A DNA stretch of 64,000 nt from Patagioenas fasciata (Eukaryota > Chordata > Aves > Columbiformes > Columbidae): the NCBI RefSeq assembly GCF_037038585.1, contig NC_092525.1, positions 23,456,867 through 23,520,866 on the forward strand, given 5' to 3'. Below, piece after piece: positions 39,901 through 52,500 of this stretch. The notes beneath the pieces are model-generated. The model saw nothing but the letters and a program-made list of their open reading frames with translations. It had not been told where the DNA came from and did no database searches. The number at the start of each line of letters is the position of its first letter. Positions within the stretch are counted from its first letter, which is position 1. The translations under genes and the position numbers were made by a program.

Positions 39901-42315
39901 GTCTTCTCAAAGCAGCTTGAAATTCCCATTCTGCCAGTTTTGAGTGCCACAGTGGGTGGCAGGAAAGTCATGCTCTGTAGAAGATGTGGCGTTTGTTGCG
40001 TAGTATTATACAAAGAGATGTATTGCCAGGCCAGATGCAGGGTACTGCAGAGATCACAGCTTCTATGTATTCGTGGCTACACCTAGAAATTGGATGTCCA
40101 CATTTTTTGCATGTCCCCATTTTTTTCCTCTGTCTCCAAACAAGCAAGATAGATAATCGTGTTATCCAGATCTTTTCAGGGAATGTGGACAGATGGTAAA
40201 AAGCCATCATCGTATTGTTGAAGTCCTGGTTCAAGAATCAAGACAGAGGTACTGTCATCCCAGATCTGTCCCAGGCTCACTTGACTTCATGCTAATGACT
40301 TAACCGCTTTACACTTTGTTCCCCTCCAAGCTGGAATGTGAATTCCCCATTTCTGTACTTAGAGCAGTTCAGCCAGCAAAGTAATTTGGGGCAGGAAAGT
40401 AGACAAGTGAGCAGGGAGACCTAACCAAGTGAGACTTCAGCTGCCTGCTTACCAAACAGGCAGAGCTGAGATGAAGTATGCTGGTTAATTCTAGTAGTGG
40501 AATAGTCATTTTCTGAGCAGTCTTTGAAGAAATGTCTCCTGAGTCTCAGTTCTGTTCTTATGTTAATAGCATTTGTCCAAGTTCATCAGGGTAAAGCCAG
40601 GACAGCCCTGTTGTCTTGTGTTTTGGGATGCAGGCAGGGCTGCAGGACTCCAACAGGACTCCAAGAAATAACACCAAAGTAATCTGAACTATGTTTTTGT
40701 TTGTTAAATAGATCAACAAAGAAATGCAATAATTATTTAATAGTAAACAATTAGTCAAGCCTTTCTCCTTAGAGGCCTTCTTAAATCTGTGCTCATATTG
40801 AAGTTATCCGAATCAACCGTCAACACAAAGTTAAGGGCAGAGTGGTGTCCTCAGCCCCCACATATGAAAAGGCCAGATGAGTAAGCAGGAAATGTGGCTG
40901 TATTGGATTGATATCCTCAGTCTCCTCCATTTATGGAAGAGATTACTGTAAACAGTTAAACTCTTTATATGGATTTCCTCAACATATAATATTAGTATAA
41001 TATATACCTAAGCATGTGTTTTCAAAGCCAAGGCTGTTGTGCAGCCATCTGAATTTCAGCATATAAACAAAAGATATTTAAAAACATACATATAAGCATG
41101 CTGACAGTCAAGAAAGTATTTCCCTATATTTTTTCATCAACAGTGAAAGCAAGTTGTTTCACTTATGCTGATAAGTGATTTTATAAGCCAGCCTATACTG
41201 TATTGATATATGTGTTCTGATTCCTTGATGTTCTCCCTTTACAGCCCAGCTGTGTGTCAAGGTTGAGGTCTGTACCTGGCTAGCTCCAGCCAGGCAGGGT
41301 TTGGATGTCCTCCCTATGGCTAGAGCCTGAAAGTCTTGAAAGCCTGTGGCACCTGGGGTAGCTTTTTCATGTCCATAATAAAAAAAAATCCATAGTGATT
41401 TGGATCAAGTTGTGCTGTAGGTATGCGCCCTAGGATGGTCTTCTTTCAGTGCTTTGTCAAAATGGTTTTGTTGTCTCCGTTGATCTTATGCAGATATTGA
41501 CCCATCTTGGAGGTAGAGGCCACATCCAAGAGAGGAGATGAGCAAAACTGAGTTTCTTTTGAGGCTCATCTGGTGGCTTGTATGTTTGTTATCTGATGTA
41601 GCAGATTCATCTGAGCACATTCTTTGTGGAACATCATGAATGAGGGATGACAATCAATGCAAGGTTTCTTATCCATGAACACTGGTCGGGTCTTCCAGAG
41701 AGGATGCAAGCCTTTTTACTGTGGTCTCCTGACTACCTGCTACAACTGTCAGGCAATATTGCAGAATCCCATCTATCCCATCTCATACATACCATCCTGA
41801 GGACCATCAGGTGGGAGAGAAACAAGATCTGTTCTTTATCTAGTTAGTGGTAGCAAAAGCTCAGCAAGAGTGGTTTCAATTCTTTGCCCCAGTCTCATTC
41901 CTGACTTGGATTCTTGTCTAGACAATTACGTGCAGTGAGAGGGAAGTGAAGGTGACTGCAAGATGGCTTCTCTGGATCTGCCTCTGGTATGTTCATCAGT
42001 AAACTGAAAAGTTCTTCCAGTGGCTCTGGGACAAAGGGGGATGATAGCACAGAGAAGCTTTGTGGCATGAGATTGAGTGATCGTTAAGGTAGATAGGACA
42101 CATTTATGTATGAATACAAAGGGGGTGTAAGTATGGGATAATATAATCATGAGCAGCAGGGCTGAAGCAGAGTGACTGCAGGTCGTTTGAAGTCTTCCCA
42201 ACACACATGGGTGTAGACTTGCTGTATGTAACAGAGATGTCTAGGGCTCCCCCTTCCCCCCGTTTCCTATGGGAAGGTATATTGGGGACTCTTGATGCTG
42301 GAGAGAAATTTTGCC

Positions 42316-42364
42316 TTTAAAATTTACAATGAAACTTCAGTTTAAAGTTTACAATGAACCTGAG
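42316..42364. repeat. Two-copy 24-25 bp tandem duplication
   Basis: TTTAAAATTTACAATGAAAC plus five bases is followed at once by a diverged copy TTTAAAGTTTACAATGAACC plus four. This is a local duplication without evident function. Confidence 0.8.
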
Positions 42365-45300
42365 AGTCATCAAAAGCCAGTGGTATTAATTATCTTGGCT
42401 CTGAGCTGCCATTTCAGGGATCAGCTTTAGATCTAGAGCTTGAAACCTTTTTCCCAGTGCTCAGCTCCAGCTGTACGGTTGTGATTCATTTGAAGGAATC
42501 TGAGACAAATGCCAGTTGTGAAATAAAAGCCAAGACCTTCTCTGTAAGTTCATGGGCTGCTAAGACAAGCATAAAAATGCCCAGAATTGGAACTTGCTGT
42601 TGTATTCCTCCCTACTATGTCATGCAACACTTCTTCCATGCATCTCAAAAGTTTGTATAGGTTTTCCTAAGTTAAATCTCATGATGTGGTCAAGAGCATG
42701 CAGCACTTTGTAAACTGCGGTTTGTCGACAATGCCATAATGGTTTCCATACAACTTGGATTGTTAGTATTTTTTTTAATATGGTTTATTTGATCTTCCAC
42801 TATTGCTAGTCTCAGATATTAAAAATTTTGACTCAAATATTGTGAAGCCAGCTATAAAACATGAACATTAAATGAAGCAAAATGCTCAGTTTCCATTGAT
42901 ACCTTTGGTTTCTTTCTATTTTATTTTTTTTTTCCACTTTTCCTCCAAACTCTTTAACTGAAGCCTGCATTTCTAGTATCTGGTGCTGTGGGAAAGCCAC
43001 TGGCAAGGCTCCTGTTGAAAGTTTTGTGGCACTGTTTGAGGAGAGGTGGCAGTGAGCTGTCAGCCTTGCAAGAGAGTTAAGATGAGGGAAGGAAAGGAGA
43101 ACTGGGAGCAGTACTGGGAGCCTTGTACACAGAGGAGAGGGAGGGCAGCAACCAGCCAGACCTTACTTCAGGTTGGAAATGTTTGCAGAACTTGAGATGA
43201 CCTGAAAAATTCCAGTAAGAAAGATGAGTGCCAGGGAACTTACAAGGGTGGAGCTGGAGGAAGGTATTCCCTGTGATCACAAGAAGTGAGTTTGGGACTG
43301 CAGGATGAAACAGCGCCCAGCTCTCACCTCTAAGCCATCCCATAACAAAATACTTTGTGATTTTTATACGAGGAGTGAGTCATGCTCCTGTGACTTCCCT
43401 TCAGTGGCTCTTCTGTGAATTGTTTACTTTGGAGAGACAAAGATGTTTGCTTCCAAATCATTCCTACTTCTTCAGAGGTTCGCCGGGTGGGTGGGCAGGG
43501 TCCTGGCCCGTATCAGCAAATGTCCTCTGCAGCAGCACCGCCATGCTGTGAGGCAGTTTCTCCAACACCACTCTGAGCCCTTGTGCTGTTTGCCAAAAGG
43601 TCCAAAGGAAAGCATGGTTTTTGTGTTTTGTGTAAAGCCTATGCTAGCAGCACCCAGCGACTGCTCTGCAGGCACTGGGAGCTGATGTGCTGCAGGGTCT
43701 TTCTGTGCAGGGCTGATGTGAAATCAGAATTTATTTTTCACATATTAATATTGTATTAAAAAATAAATAAAATGCTGTTGTGTTCTTCCATCTCAGATGA
43801 GATGAAAGGTGAGATTTGCCCAGTTTACGCTGGGAGGGCCATTCAATACAAAATCCTGTTTCTGAAGACCTGAAGCAGAAATGGGTTTCTGCTTCCCAGC
43901 TTGCCAAAGTCCAGTGATCCATGGCACAAGCAGGTGTCCAGCAAGGCCAGAGGAAGCAGTGGGTGAGTGCTGTGCTGGCCAGCCTGCTAACACCACTGTA
44001 CTCTGCACCACAATCACATTTCTAGCATTTGGAAGCTCTTTTTTAATTTTTTTTTCCCACCTCTTCTGAGATACTGTAAATGTATTACATTGTTTTCTCC
44101 AAAAGAGGAAAAAAGAAGTTGATAATTTAATCCAGATATGACATTTTCTGGTTTATTTCCTGAGTGCTTTTACCACTGCTTTTACTGTTCATGGTGAGGA
44201 TGTTTAGTTAAGACCTTCCCCTGAGTCCCATGATCAAGTCCCATCTCCGCTTGTCTCTATTTCTGATGACCCTAATGAAATCATATCTTCTTGCAGTGGC
44301 TTTCTTCCCTATCTCTAACGTGCCGGTAATACTTTCTTCCCCTCTAAAATGTATTTTGCTTATTAGGCTAAAATCCAGGGCGATGTGGGATGTCTTGTGC
44401 TTATATGGAAGTGAAGTGCCCAGCGCAGCCGACCCCTGAAATTAGGAGGTGCCAGAGCATACAGAAACCTGGATGTGGTTGGAGGCTGATTCCTCCCAAA
44501 GTATCCACTAGTGCCACCTCACACACTGGGGCTTGCAAGGTTAAGAGGCTGGACATGATGCAAACCCTTCCCTAACCTGGGAGAAGAAAGCAGGAAAGCA
44601 GAGTGCTGCACCTCACTCAGCCAGTTACCAAAAGTCTGGTGCCTAAGGCCTTTTGGGCTGCACCGTTAAATCTCCACCCAGCTGAGAAACTAGAGGGGTA
44701 ACACTACCATAAGACCCTGTCTCACTAAGAGGATTTATGGGAAACATAACTGTAAAAGCAGCTGTCACTCTGTAGGCATATCTCCTGGTTCTCTCAGTGG
44801 ACTGTTTTCAGCAGTTTCCACTTGCCATGCACTCATCTTTAGAACTGAATTTCCCAGCTCAGGATTTTTGTGCCAGACAAAATTTTTTCCCTGGAAAATT
44901 TCCATTGGTACAGCTCATTCTTGCCCACGAAGCAGAGGCTGAATTTTCCCAAGGAAAGGCTTTTTAAAGCACCATGCTTAGGTAGCCGTCTTCCCACCAG
45001 GATCCAAGCCAGCTTGCTTAGCTCCAGCATTCTAAGCTGCATGACCTCATTGGACTGATTTGCAGAAGTCTTGGGCACTGGAAGTTACAACCAAAATTAA
45101 TGACAGTTCTGCTTGTACAATAGAAGCTACTCTGAAAAATCAGGTCTTTAGGTAGTTTGCTTCAAGCAAGCCAAATTAAAGGTTGTTATTTACTCATTTA
45201 CCTTTCCATCATGGTGGGGCTCCCTGCTTGTGAAGAGGACAGCATCATCCACTCATTTCACCAATCAGAAAGTTTAGCTTGTTTTCAACACACACACATA

Positions 45301-46067
45301 TTTACCATGCAATGAGTATTTCATCTTCAGAACAGGGTTTTGCATGGCAAAAACAGAGACAGAAAAGCTCTTAATGTACAGTACATTTATTAATCAGCAT
45401 GAGCAGTGAGTGTGTGGCAGCTGTGCTGGGGCAGGTTTCCAGGCACTACTATGGCATGTTGTATCATTCACCTCAGAGAGCTGATGACGGCTCTGGACAT
45501 AGGAACTTCTCAACACATTGGCAGCTTAGGCAGAAACCACCGTGTCTTTGGGCAGGTCAAAACTGGAGCTGCTTTGCCCCAGGGTCTTCTGGCTACTCCA
45601 TTGACTGGCCAGGCTCAGTAGTGACTTCCAGAGCAGCCTGAGAAGCCTCTGTAATGCTGTTGATTCTAAACAATGTGCATGTGTTCCTACTTAGAGAAAA
45701 AGCCGCACTGGTTGTGATGTGCTTTGGGGCACTTTTTACCTGAAAGTTTGAATTAAATTATCAAATCATGCTAGAACAAAAGATATGCAACTTCTACTGA
45801 CTGTGGAGAGTGTAGTGTACAAGGTGTGGTGTGATGGGTGGCTTCTGGCTGTTTGTTGAACAGAAAAGCTGCTGAATTTATTGTGGTTTTGTGGTGATTT
45901 GTATTCAAGTAATTATTTTTATTCTTGTAGGACCAAATTTTGGCTAATTTCTGAAGACACTGAACTCTGCACTTCAAAGGCTGTTTGTGTCTCTGATCCC
46001 AGAGGGCTGTGCAAGTGTACTAAGCTTCTGGGAAGGCAGAAACTCCCTGAGTTCCGTAAAACAAAAC

Positions 46068-46068
<1 letters not shown>

Positions 46069-46101
<33 letters not shown>
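46069..46101. repeat. Poly-A tract (about 33 A)
   Basis: The longest homopolymer in the window. It is preceded by AAAACAAAACC. It could mark a plus-strand retroposed sequence ending here, but no source gene is recognisable upstream. Confidence 0.85.
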
Positions 46102-46103
<2 letters not shown>

Positions 46104-46301
46104 GTATTTTTCCTGGTTGAAGGCACATGACTAGCTATTTATACAGTCAATCTCATGATGCATTCATTCTCCTTTAAATCATACTTCCCATAGATTAGAA
46201 AACACATCTCATTAGAAGACATCATGCCACAGAGAAATGTACTACTTTTTCATAACCTCATGTCTCAGTGAAAACACTGACCAGAGATAATTTCAAACTG
46301 T

Positions 46302-46322
46302 AAAAAAAAAAAAAAAAAAAAA
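46302..46322. repeat. Poly-A tract (21 A)
   Basis: A second long A run 200 bp downstream of the first, followed by seven to eight T. Confidence 0.85.
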
Positions 46323-47063
46323 GTTTTTTTTAATGTAAATTACTTTTTGACACTGCATTGATTTAATAATTCTACATAACAATTTTCAGAGTGGCGGAAT
46401 TTCCAACCTGAGGCATTTGGAGAACCTTGTCTTTTAGGTCTGCTATGCATTCCCAGATGCCAGGGGCAAGGCAAGGAAACGCATTTGAATATTCAAGGAA
46501 TCTGAACAGTTTGGTCAGTGACAGATTGGGGTGGAATTTCTGGAGTGCTCTTATTATTTCTTGACATTCATGATGCTGGCCTCATTTAATGTGAGTACTG
46601 TTGTGTTAGGAGCTTTATAGGCATGTTGTGGGCAAAGCTGGATACAGAGAAACAGGTTTTCCTATTTGCTGCTGAAGTGCAGGGCGGGGATGGGAGGGCC
46701 AATGCTCACATAAGCCATGGCAAGTACTGTTGTGACCATCCATTATCTCTGCTTTGAGTGACATTCTGGTGGGTATGTTGAAAACGTCCCATGGAGCAAG
46801 GACATCTCCAGGCAGCTTCACTGCAGTGGCATTTCTGCATCTGTCTTCACTTTCATCCCTGCTTTAGGTGCCTGGGTCTTGGAGCCAGATCTTCAGGCCA
46901 GGATGTTGCAGGGTCTGGGGTTTTGCTGCCCTGATATGTAGAACAAGGAGTCCTTCATCCCCAGTGGACCCTTTGGGGCTTGGTTTGTGTCTCAGAAAGT
47001 AATTGGGGAGGGTGGCAGTGTGTGTGTCTTGACATAACAGCTCCTGCCAAATGCTGAAGCATT

Positions 47064-47180
47064 ATCATAGAATCATTTTAGTTGGAAGAGACCCTCGAGT
47101 ACAGCCATTAACCCAACACTGGCACTAAACCATGTACCTAAGAACCTCATTTACGTGTCTTTTGAACACCTTCAGGACCT
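47064..47180 (-). mobile_element. CR1 LINE 3' end fragment, minus strand
   Basis: The plus strand reads ATCATAGAATCATTTTAGTT then GGAAGAGACC, the complement of the standard CR1 terminus (GGTCTCTTCCAAC...GATTCTATGAT). It is followed by ACCCAACACTGGCACTAAAC and a further CR1-like stretch. The upstream boundary inside the element is uncertain. Confidence 0.88.
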
Positions 47181-47498
47181 GTCGCTTTGCCTGCCTGCAT
47201 CAAGGCTCAATGCGCTTTGGCATGTGGGTTGCCTTGGGTGCAGACATCCCCCTTCTCTCCATGCCTGTGGGGCTGGGCCACATGCAGCTCCCCTGAGTGC
47301 TGGAAAGAGGGTTGAGTTTAGCACCACCCCAGGACTGTGCAGCTCAAACCAATCTTACTCCATGCTGATGCTGCGAACCTCTTGAAGCAGAAGAGGCAGT
47401 TTAGTGAAAGCAGATGAAGGGTAGAGAAATGTGTCAGTCAGTTATCTTCTCAATCCGTACTGAAGAAGTGAGATACACTTGTGGTTTGTAAGATTGTT

Positions 47499-47504
47499 TT
47501 TATT
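47499..47504 (-). promoter_or_regulatory. Candidate polyadenylation signal AATAAA for TNFSF18
   Basis: A canonical AATAAA on the minus strand about 1.64 kb after the stop codon. It is the alternative distal end for the transcript. Confidence 0.25.
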
Positions 47505-48390
47505 TTAAACTAAGGGAAATTAACAAAGCAAAGTAAGAGCAGGAGTAGTATTTTAATTGGTAACAGCTTGTATGAAACCAAACACAAGACTGTAGACATC
47601 TCTGCAAAAAGTCTTGGTTCTTCAGAGTTACAATACATAGAATATAAAATTATTAGAGGAAGTAGCACCCCTAACTGCCCCAGCACACCCCAAATCACTA
47701 TTTCCAACCAACTTCTCAGTTGCTTTACTTTCCCATGAAAATCCATCCACAAGGCTGTGACATGCCCTGAGGAACAGTCAAGGAGTTTTCACCTGTGAAG
47801 GTCTGGGTGGAAGGAAAGCAAAGCACAGGGCCCCTGAGAGAGCCTGCTCAGGCAAGGGAGATGAACCACGCCATGGGGCAGTTGAGCTGTCATGCAGCCA
47901 CAGCAGCCTGCTTTTCCAAGAGCACTTGGTTGAGGTCTTGAGACCTTCCTGTGACCCGCAGGTGATTTGATGCTCATGCCAGGAAGCAGAGCAGATAGCC
48001 AAGGCCTCGAAGTGAGCAGTGTCTCGGTACCTGCTGGTTCCCCAAGCAGGTGACGGGTCTCCTGCTCCCCTGCTAGCTCATGTTTCCCTCCTCCCTGCTG
48101 CTGTACTGGCACGACTCCTGCTTTGTGCTGGATACCGATGCGCTGACTGCAGCACAGGGGAGGTGGTAGGGAAGGATACTCAGCCCTTCCCCAGTTCACG
48201 TTAGGACTTTGTCTGCCCTGCCCTGTTTGCAACACCCGCTACACAGCATAGCAAAAATTGCTGGGAATGGTGCTCCAACCCTCCATCCTCTGCTCTCCAT
48301 TCCATGCTCACCCTCCTTGTATGCATCTTTCTATTCTTATCTATTCCTCTTTCCATCTCTTCTCTGCAGTCTCTACTTATATACAGCAAC

Positions 48391-48396
48391 TTTAAT
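48391..48396 (-). promoter_or_regulatory. Candidate polyadenylation signal ATTAAA for TNFSF18
   Basis: On the minus strand the sequence reads ATTAAA about 750 nt after the stop. ATTAAA is the commonest variant of AATAAA. I could not identify a clear GU-rich downstream element, so use is unproven. Confidence 0.25.
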
Positions 48397-49143
48397 TGTG
48401 TTTCTGTGCTACTCAGCCAACAGTGATATAAACTTTATGGCAGGTAGATGCAAAGGAGCTGCACTGTGGTGTGCGTGTCTGGACCAGGGAGGGAGCTAAC
48501 ATGAATTCACAGAGGTGTCACACTGCTTGTGCTTGACTGGAAAAGTCCTTGTGCCCTGAACTGCCCGTGAAGATAGAGCTTCACCAGGGAAGTGGTGTTT
48601 CCCTTGCTAGTGGCAAGGCTGTGGATGGGACTGAGAAGCTTTCCTTCTGTCACAGACTGTTTCTGAACTATTTCATTCTTCTCCTCTAGACATGTCACTG
48701 CACAGGCAAGTTTTGCTGGAAGGATATAGAATACTTTAGCTTTACATAGCACCATTTGTTAGAAGGGTCCCAAGGTACTGATGTGTACTCAGCTCTGAAA
48801 TGCAGCCCTCTGCTGAGCAGAGCTCCTCCCCAGCTCAGAACAGACTGAATATAGTGACTTGTTTTTCCAGGATCTCAGAGTCAACCCCGTAATGCATCAA
48901 GAACTTTTCCTCCCAGAGGCATCTTTCTCTCGTACTTCGTGACAAGCAGGTGCCATCCGTTATTACCAAAATTTGCTGTTCGCTTTGTCTTACACCTTAC
49001 TGCGTCACTGCAGGATACCAGCCTACTATGGCACGTACTCCAGCAAGCTGAATTTCATACAACAAGAAATTGCAGACTCTTCATCCATGACCTAAGGTTT
49101 CCTGGAGGGAATAAGGGAGGAGCCGACTCAGAGAAGAATCCTG

Positions 49144-49517
49144 CTATAATTTATACAGGCCCCAATAAGTCTCATTCCCTGTCCGAATACCATCAAGACA
49201 CTCAGAATTTCCCTGACAGTACAGCTTATCTCCCTTTTGCAGGAAAAAGGGTCTCCCAAAATTTATTGTTCTGCTTCCATCTCCCTCCTGTGGTCCTGCA
49301 ATCTTGTTGAGGATGTTGTGTGGCTCTTTGCACAGCTCTACGGTAAAACGCTGTTTCATAACATCCACGCGGTTGACCTGAGCGTAGATGAAATAGTTGC
49401 CGCTCTGCTCAATTATGAGGTACTGGTCACGGTCCTGCTGTACAAATCCATCACAGTGCTCTAAGCTCCATTCCCAGCTCATGACACCCATGGAATTTGC
49501 TGTAGGGGACTTTTTTA
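49144..49517 (-). CDS. TNFSF18: TNFSF18 coding exon 3: TNF-homology domain and stop
   Basis: The exon is 374 nt long and begins after the acceptor TTTTCCTCAG (49518 is the G of the AG). A branch-point-like TACTCAC lies about 30 nt further upstream. It encodes residues 62-184 and ends with TAG at 49146..49144. It contains the whole predicted jelly-roll domain, including the strand-C motif with NYFIYAQV and the last strand TYWGLYKL. Cysteines at 82, 123, 161 and 167 could pair, but pairing cannot be read from sequence. No frameshift or internal stop is present, so the domain looks functional. Confidence 0.93.
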
Positions 49518-52500
49518 CTGAGGAAAACACAGACAAAATGGGTATGGTGAGTAATTATGTTTAAGGACAACTTTGTTCTGTACATTAGCATGTTTTGTTA
49601 CTGTTGCCTGTTGATACATCTTACTGCCCTCTCACTTCCTGACTTTTTAATTATTATTATTGTGGCTATTACTATTGATGTTTTTGAGTTTACTGACTCC
49701 TCAGAAGTGCTAGGAAGGGGTCTCAATCTGCCAGGAGGGGCCGTGAAGGATGCCCAGGGCCATGGGTGTTTTGGAGGGGCTCCCCACCAGGACAGGTTAG
49801 CTGCAGAAAACAACCAGAAGACAGGGAACCTTCAAGGCTAAGGGTTGGGTTTGAGCTCATCTCTAATTAGAAAAAATTAATGGGCAAAACTTCAGCCAGA
49901 TCTGAGGATGATGGGGGTGGTTACAGTAGTCCTCTGCTCACTGGCTGCTGTGGATGTAGTCCTTCACAAGAGCTGAGCCTGCAGGATCTTCCCAGATTTG
50001 CCCCTCTCTCTGTGCTGGAAAAACATATGCTGTCAGCATTAAAGCTAACGAAGGATGGTATCTGTGTCATACCCCTTGCTGCGCACAGATAAACTGGGTA
50101 AGAAGACAGCACAGCAATGTCAGACTGTGCCTGCCATGAGGGCATGTGTGTCTGCGGTACGTAATGCGGTGAGGTCTTGATGCAGAATGGATCAAATGCC
50201 ATGTAACAGGGGCACTCAGCTCAGGCCACAGAGTTGGTTGGAACCTTCAGCCGCTATGTCTGCCTGGGGGCTCCTGGCTGGTTAGGGTCTTGTCCAGTCA
50301 ACAGTCATTAGCTCAAGTTTTATGCATCAGTTTAATTAAATATCTCTGAGTGTAAGAGCTGGTATAGGGGGCATTACTGTTGGACTGTCCTATGTTGAGG
50401 TTAGGGAACTGATGGCTAACACTTGGCAGCAATAAATCTGACGCTTGCGATGCTGATTTTACTGGCCGTTTTCAGAGAGCTGCATGTGGCTGATTCTGGC
50501 AGAGAGAGACGGTTGCTGGCTGACAGCACTGGGTGCAGGGCTGGGGAGATCTGTTTGTCATGGCCACAGTGTCCTACGGGCTCTGCATTTCTGTGGTCAG
50601 AACTTACACCTGTCCTTGGGGCAGCTGTAAATAGGAATGAGGGCTATGAAACAGTCATCTTTGTCACAGCACAAGTCTGACAGAACCAGAAAGTGGGTCT
50701 AGAATCTCCATACTTACAATATCCATGTGCCCAGCACAGCCCTGGTGCCTGTGGAAAGAAGCAGGACTTGGTTAGTGTTTTTTGCTATCAGTGAACTCAA
50801 CAGAGAAGCATTGTCATTACAAGAACACAAAAGCATTTTCCCAGGAAGGGAAATAACCTTTTTTATCCATAATTGCAAACAGACACATTTAATCCTGGAT
50901 TTAGCTCCTGTGGACTGTCACATGTGATGATTTTGTGGGCGAGGACTTGATTTAAAACCAGTGCATACACATGGGGAGCTGCACAGTGTTGTGCTAATTC
51001 GCCCTCATTAAAATTGTGAACTTTTCCCTCTGTGCATCATAGTTTGAACTCATTTCACACTGAATCAGTGTGTGGCAGAGGTGTGTAGCATCTGTGCACC
51101 ACAATGCTGGCACATGATGCTTTTCTGTGATGCTCTATGCTCTGTGCTCTGAAAGCAGCCAAGGCAGCTGGCAGTGGCTACCTCTTATTCAGAGTCACTC
51201 TTGGGGTTTGTAGCTCCTGTGCAAGGAGGAGGAAGGAAACACGGAGGGCTGAAGGGATGCCCTCAAGGTCACACCTGATAAACAGAACGGGGAGGACAGT
51301 TTCTGACTTTAAAGCCTACTCCTCTTTAGCCACTACACTGTACTTAGCTTGGGGTGGCTGGTGTGGTGATTTCTGATCCAGCAGTCAGAGCAGCTTTCCA
51401 GTGTCCTTCCAGACAGAGGAAGGAAGCAGCTCCGTGGGTGCTCAGGTGGTGAACTGTCAGTGGGAAGAGATTTCAGTCTGTTCCTGTGACTCATGCTCGG
51501 TGTTTGCTTATGGAAGTCATGCTCTTCCTACACAGCTATGTTCTCCTTCTGGCCAGAGCCCGTAAAAAGCAGACTTGAGATTAACTTGCAGACACAGGGA
51601 CTCTTGCATTTTAATGGTTGCAAGCTCTGAGATGCTGAAAATTGCCATTGAAGTTCAACCTCATCTGTTACTTAGGAAGTTGCTGTCCTGAGTGCTGGGG
51701 AGGTTCTCAGCTCCCTTGCAGGGAAACACTTTTGTTACCCAGTCCCGTTTTCTTCAATTGATAGGACTCAACAGGACTAAAGGCAGATCTGTCACATACT
51801 AAAACTTTCTGCAATGTGGAAAAAAAAAATAAAAAGAGGGCAAGGAATGGAGTATGTGTGAAATGCTGTCTGTATCTGTGTGCTTGTTGCTCTCAGAGGG
51901 ATGCAGCTGCTCCCAAATAGATGAGAAAGGCTGTGAAAGCAGAGCTAAACATACCAAAGCAATTTATTTTTTTTTTCCTATTATGTGCTAAATGGATAGT
52001 GCTGTAAGGTGCAGAACAGGCTCCTCTCTTGGGGGAATTCAGCAGTTTTCATACCTAAAAAAAAATCAGTGCATTGTAGGATCAGTTCTCAGAGGCGTTC
52101 TTGGTACCATTATGCCACAAGAAGGTGGCAGACCATGAAAAAAAGCCATCCTGCCTCTTAAGATACGGGGACTTTTTCCTTGTCCTCTTTCCCCCCAGAA
52201 CAAAACTGGAGGGAGCTACATCATAGCAGGATATGTAAACCAGTGCCCCAAACTGCCACTTGGATCCTCCAGGAGACTGATTCACAGTTTGGAGACTAGA
52301 GAGTGACAACTGAATTTTCAAGAAATGAGTCACCTGACTGACCCCTGTATTTCTGTTCATTACTGTACATATAGATACAAACAGAAAAAGCCCATTGAAA
52401 CCAGCTACTGAAACACAGAAGACAACTTGACTCAGTAACTGCTGTTTGGGCTAGATTGTATTGTATTAGCACCTGGTAAAATCAAGAGTGAAAAGGCTTC

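Larger units (their letters stand above)
36991..47063. other. Intergenic DNA
   Basis: About 10 kb with no recognisable gene. The longest open frame in the window (39122..39604 minus, 160 codons) lies here and has no family motif. Contains a small duplication at 42316 and poly-A tracts at 46069 and 46302. Confidence 0.5.
47480..49143 (-). other. TNFSF18 3' UTR / downstream flank, end unresolved
   Basis: Downstream of the stop on the minus strand, the first polyadenylation-like hexamer I find is ATTAAA at 48396..48391, giving a UTR near 0.75 kb. The next is a canonical AATAAA at 47504..47499, giving about 1.65 kb. I cannot tell which is used. The region includes a 148-codon open frame (47789..48235, minus) that resembles no family and is best taken as UTR or intergenic chance sequence. 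Confidence 0.35.

Noticed and set aside
47789..48235. 148-codon minus-strand ORF downstream of TNFSF18
   Set aside because: Low-complexity-like content with many Q, G and P, no family resemblance, and a position in the likely 3' UTR or flank.
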